36,409 nucleotides of DNA. Source: Ruminococcaceae bacterium UBA1405 (GTDB lineage Bacteria; Bacillota; Clostridia; Oscillospirales; Ruminococcaceae). Shown here piece after piece: positions 16,562-23,879 of the stretch. A program made the position numbers and the translations under genes. The stretch's first letter is position 1, and each line of letters opens with the position of its first letter. The notes below the pieces were generated by a model. That model was not told where the DNA came from. It saw nothing but the letters and a program-made list of their open reading frames with translations, and did no database searches. The stretch lies in NCBI GenBank assembly GCA_002305685.1, contig DBQB01000012.1:1-36409 (forward strand). Direction: 5' to 3'.

Positions 16562-16717
16562 GATTTCTGCCTCCTCTCATAATATGTTTTCCGTATCATA
16601 TATAGAGGATGACGCCGAAAAGATGACAGACCGCGTTGGGAAGCCGGATAGGAAATAGGAAGGAAAATCGGTGATATTGATTGTTTGGGGTAACATAAAG
16701 ATTGGATAGATAGATGA

Positions 16718-16930
16718 ATGGAGCTGAGAGAGTTGAGAGAGGACGCATCCATAAAAACGATCGTGTATTCTCCTCAAACAGAGGAGGGAAAAGCAGAACT
16801 GGCAAAACGGGTTGCTGAGGCGCACGCCGGTTTGGTGATCGATACCATTGACCGGCTGGATTGCCCTGTCGGGCAAAAGCTGGAGTTGCTGCAAGCGATT
16901 CTGGATTCCGTCGCAGAGATCGAGTGGTGA
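16718..16930 (+). CDS. Small hypothetical protein next to the recombinase (70 aa)
   Basis: I do not recognise this 70-residue ORF. It reads like a real protein: an acidic, Arg/Leu-rich start, IKTIVYSPQTEEGKAELAKRVAEAHAG, then a helix with VIDTIDRLDCPVGQKLELLQAILD. No strong ribosome binding site precedes ATG 16718 or the nearby ATG 16714 in another frame. It is divergent from the recombinase gene, about 150 bp away. Large serine integrases need a small, poorly conserved directionality factor for excision, and C. difficile skin encodes one. Its size and place make this ORF a candidate, but nothing in its sequence proves it. Confidence 0.55.
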   Translation: MELRELREDASIKTIVYSPQTEEGKAELAKRVAEAHAGLVIDTIDRLDCPVGQKLELLQAILDSVAEIEW

Positions 16931-16956
16931 ATTTTGTTCTCTGCGATCGGACAATG

Positions 16957-16983
16957 ATACCATACTTTAAAAAGCTATGGTAT
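16957..16983. promoter_or_regulatory. Palindromic site, possible operator upstream of the EFR1-type gene
   Basis: ATACCATA (16957-16964) and TATGGTAT (16976-16983) are perfect 8-bp inverted arms around an 11-nt AT-rich spacer, 74 bp before the downstream start. No U-tract follows, so an operator is likelier than a terminator. The cognate regulator is unknown. Confidence 0.45.
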
Positions 16984-17057
16984 AACAAATCCATAGATTT
17001 CAGTGAAACAGGATTGGCAATTGCTTGCCGACAAAAACTGCAAAGGAGGCTCATTCT

Positions 17058-17792
17058 ATGATTTTCTATTTCTCCGGAACTGGTAATTCCCGATGGGCAG
17101 CACAGCAGCTTGCAACCCTTCTGGAGGATACCGCACTGGATATTTCTCAGCTGCGTCAGCTGCCTGATCTTACAGCGCAACTTCAGATCGGGCTGGTTTT
17201 TCCCGTCTATGCCTGGGGACCTCCGGAACCGGTGTTGCATTTTGTAAAATCTTTGCCAAGGACAAAAGCGTTTTGTTTTGCCGTGTGTACCTGCGGCTCT
17301 CAGGCAGGCCATGCCATGAAAAAATTGGCCCAAATCTGGCCGGTGAACAGCAGTTATAGTTTGGTAATGCCAAACAATTATGTGATAGGCAGCGATCTGG
17401 ATGACCAGCAAACCATACGGTGCAAGATTTTGGCAGCCCAAAAGGAAATAAAATCCATTGCTATAGAGATCCGAGAACGCAAATCGGTTTATCGTGTGGC
17501 GGAAGGATCTTTGGCAGGACTGAAAACCACCGTCGTCAACTATGGATTTAACCGATATGCCCGCGGTACCGGCGCATTTCATGTGGAAGATACCTGTAAC
17601 GGTTGTGGGCTATGTGCGCGCAACTGTCCGGCTCATACCATTTCTTTGAAAGACGGCAAACCTGTGTGGGCAAAAAAATGTTTTCAATGTTTGCGCTGTA
17701 TCAACGAATGTCCTCAGCGAGCCATCGAGTATGGGAAAGCAACCAAAACACGGGGGCGGTATACCTTTGAAAAGAACGGAAATATAGACTGA
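17058..17792 (+). CDS. EFR1-type flavodoxin/ferredoxin fusion protein
   Basis: This 244-residue protein joins a flavodoxin-like N-terminus to two 4Fe-4S clusters. IFYFSGTGNSRWAAQQLA is the FMN phosphate loop, and PVYAWGPPEPV is a second flavin loop. The C-terminus has CNGCGLCARNCP (about 181-192) and CFQCLRCINECP (about 210-221), two CxxCxxCxxxCP motifs. It fits the EFR1 group of anaerobic electron carriers; the partner is unknown. AAAGGAGG (17042-17049) is 8 bases before ATG 17058, so the short upstream extension is rejected. It is cargo of the sigK element. The stop lies within a small tandem repeat before the next gene. Confidence 0.87.
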   Translation: MIFYFSGTGNSRWAAQQLATLLEDTALDISQLRQLPDLTAQLQIGLVFPVYAWGPPEPVLHFVKSLPRTKAFCFAVCTCGSQAGHAMKKLAQIWPVNSSYSLVMPNNYVIGSDLDDQQTIRCKILAAQKEIKSIAIEIRERKSVYRVAEGSLAGLKTTVVNYGFNRYARGTGAFHVEDTCNGCGLCARNCPAHTISLKDGKPVWAKKCFQCLRCINECPQRAIEYGKATKTRGRYTFEKNGNID

Positions 17793-17809
17793 TGGCTGAT
17801 GGCTGATGG
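17789..17809 (+). repeat. Three tandem copies of CTGATGG
   Basis: A 7-bp unit is repeated three times at the end of the EFR1-type gene, overlapping its stop codon, and directly precedes the hydrolase start region. Slippage here could change the spacing between the two genes but not the reading frame of either. Confidence 0.8.
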
Positions 17810-17819
17810 GGGATAGAAC

Positions 17820-18536
17820 TTGAATCAGAGAAAATTTTTTAGCAAACGGCTGCGCATGGTGCTGGTGATTTTGTCGGGAGTGCTAACCATTCTGGTAGGC
17901 ATCTTTTTTTGGTATGTGTCGGATTATTACCGGGCTGAAGAGGTGGCTTTGGAGGTGTTGGCCACGGCAGACGGCATCTCGGTGCAGGATCGTCTCACCG
18001 TCCTTTCTCCGACTGTTCCCACTGATACGGCAATCATATTTTATCCGGGAGCTAAGGTGGAGGCAGTCGCCTATCTGCCTTTACTCAGTCAGATTCGTCA
18101 AACCGGAGTGACCTGTATTTTGGTAGAAATGCCGTTTCATATGGCGATTTTTGATTCCGATGCCGCTCAGGATGTGATGGCAAGGTTCCCGGAGACGGAA
18201 CACTGGTATCTTGCAGGGCATTCCATGGGAGGGGCAATGGCTTCACAGTTTGCCTCCCGCCATCCCGATGAGGTGGAAGGTCTGATTTTGTTGGGCGCGT
18301 ATCCCTACGGGGATTTTCCCACCGAGGACACCCTTGTTGTCTATGGTTCCCTCAACCAGAGTGTGGAGGACCGGCTGGACGGCGCTGAGAATGTGGTGGA
18401 GATTGTGGGGGGAAACCACGCGCAGTTTGGCAATTATGGCGAGCAGAAAGGGGATGCCCCCGCAGAAATCTCCGCAGCACAACAGCAGAGAGAGACAGTG
18501 GAGGCCATTGGGGACTTTTTGCGACGCAGTGCATAA
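17820..18536 (+). CDS. Membrane-anchored alpha/beta hydrolase
   Basis: This 238-residue protein has a basic N-terminus, a membrane segment (about residues 13-31) and an alpha/beta-hydrolase domain outside the membrane. The nucleophile elbow is AGHSMGGAMA (Ser in GHSMG, about residue 140). GGNHAQFGNYG near residue 200 offers the catalytic His. It resembles bacterial lipase/esterase-like hydrolases with an N-terminal anchor; no substrate can be given. The start is probably TTG 17820, with GGGGGA seven bases upstream; ATG 17856 would delete the basic residues before the membrane segment. It lies 27 bp after the EFR1-type gene, and a strong terminator follows. Confidence 0.8.
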   Translation: MNQRKFFSKRLRMVLVILSGVLTILVGIFFWYVSDYYRAEEVALEVLATADGISVQDRLTVLSPTVPTDTAIIFYPGAKVEAVAYLPLLSQIRQTGVTCILVEMPFHMAIFDSDAAQDVMARFPETEHWYLAGHSMGGAMASQFASRHPDEVEGLILLGAYPYGDFPTEDTLVVYGSLNQSVEDRLDGAENVVEIVGGNHAQFGNYGEQKGDAPAEISAAQQQRETVEAIGDFLRRSA

Positions 18537-18547
18537 AAAGCAAATAA

Positions 18548-18598
18548 GCCTCTGGATTTTCCGATAAAAGGAATATCCAGAGGCTGTTTTGTTTTTTT
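18548..18598 (+). terminator. Terminator after the alpha/beta hydrolase gene
   Basis: GCCTCTGGATTTTCC (18548-18562) pairs with GGAATATCCAGAGGC (18570-18584), one mismatch in 15, followed by TGTTTTGTTTTTTT. It ends the EFR1/hydrolase pair. The remaining 120 bp to the next gene holds nothing recognisable. Confidence 0.9.
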
Positions 18599-18718
18599 CC
18601 GCATAAAAGACGGAAGACTTTATTAAGATTGCAGTGGATTTGTGTAAGAATGAAAAGAAAATCGTAGAACATTGTTTTTTGCTTACTGTGCAGGGAAAAG
18701 CGCTGGTTTGATTGGGCC

Positions 18719-19495
18719 TTATTCGCCACGACGGCGGCGGATGAGGAAGTATACCACAAAGAAGGATACGACAAACGTTGCCCCGAGACAGGGAAAATAA
18801 ACTGCTTGGGGAAGCAGCCCGCACCAGGGATGGCTGAGAATACAGAGTGTCACCAGCCCAGCAAAGCAAAGCGCGCTGCATATGAGATAGAAAAGAGTAC
18901 GGTTTTCTGCCTGTTCGAAGTCGGTTTTGGTGCTTTGACGGCGCTGCAGCTGTCCAAGCAGCAATTCCTCCTCCTCATATCCTTTGACGACAAAACAAAG
19001 TTGTCGGATCAGCTGTCCACCGTGATCGCAAACCAGACAGTGAACAGCGTAGTACGCATGGTTTTCTTTGATGGATTCCACTTTTTTGATCTCTCTGGCG
19101 CCGGATGGGAGATGTGGATATTGGGTTAATTCTTGCAGTTGTTTTTGAATTTTAAGGACGGAGTGACAAAATCCCCGCACCCCGTGATGCGGTGGGGATA
19201 TCCGGGCATCCAAAACAAAGAGCCGGTCATCATCTGTAAGAAAGAACACGGTTGCATCCTGTGCGTTGCTCCAGCCCAATTTCAGTGCCAATGCAACCGA
19301 AATCGCCACCGATACACATAACAGTACCACTGAAAAGAGTTTTTGCGGCAGCCCAAACAGGAAGGATAGATAGGTTCCTCCCATAACCAGTATCGTCATC
19401 GCCGCCACAATGGCGATGATGCCTGTCAGATTGCGCAGGAGGCAACGGTTTTTGCGCTGGACATTTGGTGAGATCCAAATCTTTTGAAACTGCAT
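18719..19495 (-). CDS. Hypothetical membrane protein, four TM segments
   Basis: I do not recognise this 258-residue protein. It has two N-terminal hydrophobic segments (about 22-45 and 52-72), a cytoplasmic-like middle of about 125 residues, and two C-terminal segments (about 202-220 and 226-250) ending in a basic RRRRGE tail. The middle has LTDDDRLFVLDARI, which resembles a small PH-like strand pattern, and a QQLQELTQYPH helix, but no catalytic motif. Its composition looks like a genuine protein. It converges with the hydrolase gene and is divergent from the PPOX gene. It is element cargo with unknown function. Confidence 0.7.
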   Translation of the reverse strand: MQFQKIWISPNVQRKNRCLLRNLTGIIAIVAAMTILVMGGTYLSFLFGLPQKLFSVVLLCVSVAISVALALKLGWSNAQDATVFFLTDDDRLFVLDARISPPHHGVRGFCHSVLKIQKQLQELTQYPHLPSGAREIKKVESIKENHAYYAVHCLVCDHGGQLIRQLCFVVKGYEEEELLLGQLQRRQSTKTDFEQAENRTLFYLICSALCFAGLVTLCILSHPWCGLLPQAVYFPCLGATFVVSFFVVYFLIRRRRGE

Positions 19496-19545
19496 GGAGA
19501 TTCCTGCCTTATCAATTTAGTCTCGAAAGGGAACATGGAAAATGA

Positions 19546-19574
19546 TTGACCTGTTTTTGGGTGTAGGGTAAAAT
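19546..19574 (+). promoter_or_regulatory. Promoter for the PPOX-family gene
   Basis: TTGACC (19546-19551) and TAAAAT (19569-19574) are 17 bp apart, 34 bp before the PPOX start. One mismatch from consensus in each box. Confidence 0.75.
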
Positions 19575-19607
19575 GGAGATAGTCAGAAAGGAAGGGGGAA
19601 GAAGGCC

Positions 19608-20123
19608 ATGAATCAAAGGGCGGATCTGCGAAACGCTGCCAACTACTGGGAGGAAAAGGAGAAGACCGGCCGGAAGTTGGAAAAAGCTAAGCTTCAGGAA
19701 CAGATCGAGCGGTATCTCTGCTCCAAAAATACCTGTGCTTTGGCGACAGGGACAGGGGAATATGTGCGATGCACGCCCATCGAATACAGCTGGCATGACG
19801 GATGCTTTTGGATGTTCAGCGAGGGAGGCAAAAAGTTTATCGGCCTGGCAGAAAATCCAAATGTTTGCCTTGCTATCTTTGATCCGTATGAGGGTTTTGG
19901 AAAGCTGCGCGGGATACAGGTTAGCGGAAAAGCGGAGCTGATCGAACCGTTTTCTCCACTCTATCTTGCGCATGCGGATCATCAAAAAATACCGATCCAG
20001 GCGTTGCGGCAGCTCAGCCATCCGATGCATCTGATCCGTGTGACGCCTGTACAATTTGAATGCCTTTTCTCCGAATGGAAGGAATTGGGCTACTCTTCCC
20101 GTCAAACATGGATTTTGGAATGA
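19608..20123 (+). CDS. Pyridoxamine 5'-phosphate oxidase (PPOX) family protein
   Basis: This 171-residue protein has the split-barrel FMN-binding fold. CALATGTGEYVRCTPIEYSWHDGCFWMFSEGGKKFIGLAENPNV is cut by the usual family pattern (short strands, then FxSegGxKxxxLxxNP), and GIQVSGKAELIE is the later strand. Family members bind FMN, F420 or heme; this single-domain form usually has no assigned substrate. An N-terminal extension of ~30 charged residues (YWEEKEKTGRKLEKAKL) is helical. GGAAGGGGG lies before ATG 19608. It is element cargo with its own promoter, and the next gene, convergent, is another flavin split-barrel protein. Confidence 0.82.
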   Translation: MNQRADLRNAANYWEEKEKTGRKLEKAKLQEQIERYLCSKNTCALATGTGEYVRCTPIEYSWHDGCFWMFSEGGKKFIGLAENPNVCLAIFDPYEGFGKLRGIQVSGKAELIEPFSPLYLAHADHQKIPIQALRQLSHPMHLIRVTPVQFECLFSEWKELGYSSRQTWILE

Positions 20124-20129
20124 CAAAGA

Positions 20130-20165
20130 AAGCCAGACGTACATCGTGATGGATGCGCGTCCGGC
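20130..20165 (-). terminator. Probable terminator of the flavin reductase-like gene
   Basis: On the - strand GCCGGACG and CGTCTGGC (one G-U pair) form a stem, followed by TTTCTTTG. The poly-U is imperfect, so strength is uncertain. Confidence 0.45.
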
Positions 20166-20187
20166 CATGAGAAGGGGAAACAAGGGA

Positions 20188-20748
20188 TTACTTTAATTGG
20201 ACACCATCCCGAAAAGCTTTGCCCACAACATCCCCCAGTTTTCTATAGGTGTTGTGAACGGGATCAAAGGTGATGGGTTGCAGTTTTTCCGGGTCAATTT
20301 TCCCGTTTTCGTCCAGCACCGATTCCTCGGCGCTGACATTGACGATCTCTCCAATCAACCGGCAGCTCTCCGGATCATAGCTGATCAAACGGCATTCGAT
20401 TGTCATAGGCAGTTCATCGATCAGCGGCGCATCCACAAAAGAAGATTTGCTTAGATGCCATCCTGTTTTTGCCAGCTTGTCCTTCACATTGTTTCCGGAG
20501 ACGATTCCCACATAGTCGCAGGCAACAACCTGATCTACAGTAGCCATACTCACAGTAAAAGCTTTGCGAGCCAGAAGATTGGCAGTGGTTTTATGTTCTG
20601 CACTGATGCAGATGGATAGCTGGTTCTCCTCGCTGATTCCACCCCACGCCGCATTCATTGCGTCCGGGATGCCGTTTTCGTCATAGGCGGCAAGGATCCA
20701 TACCGGCTGGGGATATGACCAGGGTTTGACTCCAAAATTTTTACGCAT
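20188..20748 (-). CDS. Flavin reductase family protein (FMN-binding split barrel)
   Basis: This 186-residue protein starts MRKNFGVKPWSYPQPVWILAAYDE, then NAAWGG and QLSICISAEHKTTANL, and ends with a NTYRKLGDVVGKAF motif. This is the flavin reductase-like (RutF/DIM6) split-barrel group often seen in anaerobes. Such proteins bind FMN and may act as flavoredoxin-like carriers. I chose ATG 20748, which has AGGAGGG 7 bases upstream; the open frame extends upstream another 35 codons without a binding site. A good promoter lies about 90 bp upstream. A small hairpin (CGGTA/TACCG, about 20795) lies in the leader. Confidence 0.86.
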   Translation of the reverse strand: MRKNFGVKPWSYPQPVWILAAYDENGIPDAMNAAWGGISEENQLSICISAEHKTTANLLARKAFTVSMATVDQVVACDYVGIVSGNNVKDKLAKTGWHLSKSSFVDAPLIDELPMTIECRLISYDPESCRLIGEIVNVSAEESVLDENGKIDPEKLQPITFDPVHNTYRKLGDVVGKAFRDGVQLK

Positions 20749-20835
20749 CAAAGATCCCTCCTGTAACATAATGAGATGGATGTTTTGCGGTAGAATACCG
20801 TAAAAACAGCTGAAAAGCATCGTTTGTTTTTCTAT

Positions 20836-20864
20836 ATTATAGCATACCGACAATTATCCTGCAA
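20836..20864 (-). promoter_or_regulatory. Promoter for the flavin reductase-like gene
   Basis: On the - strand TTGCAG (20864-20859) and TATAAT (20841-20836) are 17 bp apart. The transcript would have a leader of about 80 nt. Confidence 0.75.
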
Positions 20865-20936
20865 TTTTTTCGGTAGATAGATGTACTCCTATATCCCGGC
20901 AAAATCCAGGAGAATATCATGTGAGGAGGACTTTTC

Positions 20937-22016
20937 ATGAAATATGTGGAAGTACCATCGACAGGGGAAAAGCTCCAAAAAAATTATTGCTTCTTGGATT
21001 TGTGTAAATTTATCGGCGCACTGTTGGTTGTGACCATCCATGTTCCACCTCTCACCTCCTACAGTGCGTTGCTCAACTACGGCGTGGTCAACTATCTAGC
21101 CAGGCTGGCAGTTCCCTTCTTTTTTCTGTCGTCAGGATATTTTCTTTTTCGAAAGACATCTTACGACGCGTTTTGTCCCAATATCGCGTTTACCTATGCC
21201 CGCAGGATTTTTCGACTGTATCTCCTATGGACCGTCATCTATTCACCGCTGATTTTAAAGAATATTTTTTCCGGTGATAATGAACTCTATCAGGGTATTT
21301 TATATTGGATTCGGGATTTCCTTTTTGTTGGGAGCTATTCGCAGCTTTGGTATCTGAATGCTACGGTGGTTGCGGCACTGATCCTGACGCTATGTGTCAG
21401 CAAAAAAATTGAGCCGCAACGGATATTCCTGCTGGCTCTGCTTTTGTATCTCATCGGCCTGCTGCCGCAAACCTATTTTGGCCTGCTGCGCCCTCTGAGC
21501 GGGATCCCCCCGCTATGGTCTCTGCTGAAAATGGTTCAGCAGGTCATTGTTACGACGCGCAACGGATTGTTCGAAGGGTTTTTGTTTATGACCATTGGGA
21601 TGCTGCTGGCAAACCGGAACATCGTACTTAAGCTGAGTACTGTTGCGGTGGGATTTCTTGCGTCGATGTTGCTGCTTGGATGCGAAGTGCTTCTGCTGAG
21701 GCATCTGGGATGGATCCGCCAGTGGGATATGTATCTGTTTTTGATTCCGGCAGTCTTTTTCCTTTTTTATGGGGCAATCCATCTGGAGGTGCGGGAGCGT
21801 CCGCTGTACCTGCATCTGAGGAAACTGAGCGCACTGTTCTTTTACTCCCATACCTTTTTTGATGCTTTTCTCTGCGAGATGCTGGCGGCATGGGGATGGG
21901 ACAATTCTATTTTGCATTATCTGTATGTGGTAACGGTCACCTTTATATTTTCCGAGGCAGTGATTCTGGCGAGCGGCCATCGCTCTTTTGGCTGGCTAAA
22001 AAAACTGTATTCTTAG
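20937..22016 (+). CDS. Acyltransferase 3 (OafA-like) family membrane protein
   Basis: This 359-residue membrane protein has about ten hydrophobic segments and the acyltransferase-3 layout: FLDLCKFIGALLVVTIHVPP at the start (the family's catalytic His region), then RLAVPFFFLSSGYFLF, YARRIFRLYLLWTVIY and a central SQLWYLNATVVAALIL. These proteins O-acetylate cell-surface sugars or resemble VanT-type transmembrane domains. AGGAGG precedes ATG 20937. It is the last gene of the sigK element: its TAG (22014-22016) overlaps the stop of the sigK 5'-half frame and lies 41 bp from the attachment core. Confidence 0.87.
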   Translation: MKYVEVPSTGEKLQKNYCFLDLCKFIGALLVVTIHVPPLTSYSALLNYGVVNYLARLAVPFFFLSSGYFLFRKTSYDAFCPNIAFTYARRIFRLYLLWTVIYSPLILKNIFSGDNELYQGILYWIRDFLFVGSYSQLWYLNATVVAALILTLCVSKKIEPQRIFLLALLLYLIGLLPQTYFGLLRPLSGIPPLWSLLKMVQQVIVTTRNGLFEGFLFMTIGMLLANRNIVLKLSTVAVGFLASMLLLGCEVLLLRHLGWIRQWDMYLFLIPAVFFLFYGAIHLEVRERPLYLHLRKLSALFFYSHTFFDAFLCEMLAAWGWDNSILHYLYVVTVTFIFSEAVILASGHRSFGWLKKLYS

Positions 22017-22396
22017 ATAGAATGATCTCCAAATTGCAGAGTTAAGGATAGGATAGCATTTTCAATACACCGGGAAGCATAAGTTGCAAATCGGGCTCCT
22101 TTATGGTAATCAAAGGTGGATACAGCTTTGATGAGTCCAATGGAACCGATGGAGATATAATCTTCCTGATCTACAGAGTTGGAGGAATAATATTTTTTTA
22201 CCACATGGGCTACCAACCGAAGATTGTGTTCGATCAGCTGGGTCCGAGCGGATGTATCCCCCTGTTCCATGCGCATAAAACATGTGCGTTCTTCTTTTGC
22301 GGTGAGTGGTTTGGGAAAATGGTTGCCAGGAGTGACATGTAAAGCAACAAAGAATAGATCGCCAATGACGTCCAGCAGTAGGGAAAGGGTTATCAA
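22013..22396 (-). CDS. sigK: Sigma factor SigK, 5' half of an interrupted gene (pro-SigK)
   Basis: The genuine part is 22057-22396: 113 residues through CIEN. The frame then runs 14 codons into the element and stops at 22013-22015. LIEHNLRLVAHVVKKYY, DYISIGSIGLIKAVSTFD and RFATYASRCIEN are region 2 of SigK. The first ~25 residues (MITLSLLLDVIGDLFFVALH, then VTPGNHFPKPL) align with the hydrophobic pro-sequence of B. subtilis pro-SigK before FPQPL, so SpoIVFB-type cleavage near residue 20 is expected. C. difficile SigK lacks this segment. The start is TTG 22396, with GAGGTGG upstream (22401-22407). The last residues of the unrecombined product are not sigK sequence. Confidence 0.93.
   Translation of the reverse strand: MITLSLLLDVIGDLFFVALHVTPGNHFPKPLTAKEERTCFMRMEQGDTSARTQLIEHNLRLVAHVVKKYYSSNSVDQEDYISIGSIGLIKAVSTFDYHKGARFATYASRCIENAILSLTLQFGDHSI
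22045..22070 (-). other. Attachment site at the sigK 5' half (acyltransferase-side junction)
   Basis: On the - strand sigK TGTATTGAA runs into the core AAATG (22061-22057) and then the element half-site CTATCCT. The half-site GCTATCCT is the inverted complement of AGGATAGC at the other junction. The element side also holds a short direct repeat (CTATCCTATCC). Confidence 0.8.
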
Positions 22397-22426
22397 ACAA
22401 CCACCTCATTTCGATTTGGATGGTAC

Positions 22427-22456
22427 ATATTATGTTTTGGCTGCGTTGTCCTATGG
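22427..22456 (-). promoter_or_regulatory. Possible SigE-type promoter of sigK
   Basis: On the - strand CCATAGGA (22456-22449) and CATAATAT (22434-22427) are 14 bp apart, resembling SigE boxes (ATA at -35, CATACAAT-like at -10). Start would be about 25 bp before the TTG start. sigK is SigE-dependent in studied spore-formers. Confidence 0.4.
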
Positions 22457-22514
22457 CTCCTTCTACAAAAACCATCGGTGAAGGATGGATAGAGAATTTT
22501 TCTCTAAAATGGTA

Positions 22515-22543
22515 TTGTCTTTTTATCCATATTTCATTATAAT
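22515..22543 (+). promoter_or_regulatory. Promoter for rhaA
   Basis: TTGTCT (22515-22520) and TATAAT (22538-22543) are 17 bp apart. It directs rhaA, about 40 bp before the start. Confidence 0.8.
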
Positions 22544-22588
22544 GGAAGAAAGTCGATGACTTTCTTTACAGAAAGGTGGAGCTGTTAC

Positions 22589-23848
22589 ATGTATGATGTA
22601 GTAAAAGGTTATGAGTTAGCCAAAGAATTTTATGGCCAATATGGAATTGATGTTGATAAGGCCATTGAGATTTGTATCAAAACTCCGCTCTCTATCCACT
22701 GCTGGCAGGGCGATGATGTTGTTGGTTTTGAGAAAACTGCCGGTGGATTGACGGGTGGAATTCAGACAACCGGTAACTATCCCGGAAAAGCCAGAACAGC
22801 GGACGAGCTGCGCGCTGACCTGGAGTTTGCAATGAAATATATTCCCGGTGAGAAGAAGGTTAATCTGCACGCCAACTATCAGGAAGCCGATACCTTTGTG
22901 GATCGTGACGCCATTGAGCCCAAGCATTTTGAAAAATGGGCTGACTGGGCGGTAGAGAAGGGGATTGGCCTTGACTTTAACCCCACCTATTTCTCCCATC
23001 CCAAGAGTGAAAACGGTACCCTCTCCAATGCAGATGAGGAGATCCGGAAATTCTGGATTGAGCATGGTATCCGCTGCCGCCGGATTGGACAGTACTTTGC
23101 CGACCGTACCGGCAAACCTTGTGTAATCAACCATTGGACCCCCGATGGCGATAAAGAGTTCCCGGTAGATACCCTTGGCCCCAGAATGCGGCTGAAGGAT
23201 AGCTACGATCAGATTTTTGAGGCTACCAAGGATGTCAAGGATGTCATCGACGGTATTGAGTCCAAAGTGTTTGGCATTGGTTTGGAGAGCTATACCGTTG
23301 GTTCTCATGAGTTCTGCATGGGTTATGTTATGAGCAAAAAATGTGACCATATCATTATGACTCTGGATACCGGTCACTATCATCCCACCGAGGTGGTTTC
23401 CGCTAAGTTGGGTTCTGTCTTTGCCTTTACCGATTCGGTGTTGCTCCACGTATCCCGTCCGGTTCGCTGGGACTCCGACCATGTTGTGGCGTTTGACGAC
23501 GAGACCAAGGCGATTATGGAAGAACTGGTCCGCCTGAATAAGCTGGATAAGACCTATATTGCCACCGATTTCTTTGACGCTTCCATCAACCGCACCATGG
23601 CGTGGATCATCGGTCTGCGCAATGTGAGAAAAGCGATGCTTGCTGCTCTGCTGCAGCCTGTGGAGATGATGAAGGAGCTGGAAGCCGCGGGGGATAAGTC
23701 TGCCAGATTGGCGGTTACCCAGGAGTTTAAAGCTGCTCCTTTCTCCTTGGTATGGGATTACCTCTGCGTCAAGGAGAATGCAGGCCTTGGTATGCAGTGG
23801 TTGGACGCCGCTAAAAAGTATGAAAGCGAAGTTCTCTCCAAGAGATAA
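22589..23848 (+). CDS. rhaA: L-rhamnose isomerase
   Basis: This 419-residue enzyme interconverts L-rhamnose and L-rhamnulose; length matches the family (about 418). Clear stretches: LSIHCWQGDDVVGFE, GGIQTTGNYPGKART, VNLHANYQE, GLDFNPTYFSHPKSENGTLSNAD, NHWTPDGDKE and LDTGHYHPTE, which contain the metal- and substrate-binding His, Glu and Asp residues. ATG 22589 follows AGGTGG (22574-22579) by 9 bases; the ORF start at 22556 would place the binding site inside the gene. No other rhamnose genes (rhaB, rhaD, a transporter) are next to it. It has its own promoter and a weak terminator. Confidence 0.95.
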   Translation: MYDVVKGYELAKEFYGQYGIDVDKAIEICIKTPLSIHCWQGDDVVGFEKTAGGLTGGIQTTGNYPGKARTADELRADLEFAMKYIPGEKKVNLHANYQEADTFVDRDAIEPKHFEKWADWAVEKGIGLDFNPTYFSHPKSENGTLSNADEEIRKFWIEHGIRCRRIGQYFADRTGKPCVINHWTPDGDKEFPVDTLGPRMRLKDSYDQIFEATKDVKDVIDGIESKVFGIGLESYTVGSHEFCMGYVMSKKCDHIIMTLDTGHYHPTEVVSAKLGSVFAFTDSVLLHVSRPVRWDSDHVVAFDDETKAIMEELVRLNKLDKTYIATDFFDASINRTMAWIIGLRNVRKAMLAALLQPVEMMKELEAAGDKSARLAVTQEFKAAPFSLVWDYLCVKENAGLGMQWLDAAKKYESEVLSKR

Positions 23849-23879
23849 TGGCAGTACTCGGTATCTCAAAACATACATA

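Larger units (their letters stand above)
14832..22061 (-). mobile_element. Skin-like sigK intervening element (about 7.2 kb)
   Basis: The element separates the two sigK halves. The distance between its 5-bp cores (14832-14836 and 22057-22061) is 7,225 bp. It encodes a large serine recombinase on the sigK strand and at least seven cargo genes, and has no phage structural genes. Excision would join CIEN to EILMHF in frame, the sequence expected for an intact SigK. Known skin elements in Bacillus and Clostridioides difficile are removed in the mother cell by such a recombinase during sporulation. This one is much shorter than the ~48-kb B. subtilis and ~15-kb C. difficile versions. The cargo is unrelated to that of any skin element I know. 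Confidence 0.9.

Noticed and set aside
16584..16612. SigE-like boxes before the recombinase (CATATTAT)
   Set aside because: A -10 at this place would start transcription inside the ribosome binding site, so it cannot serve the recombinase as translated here.
22616..23878. Long - strand ORF (420 codons) over rhaA
   Set aside because: rhaA reads perfectly on the + strand with its own promoter; the opposite frame has no recognisable family pattern.
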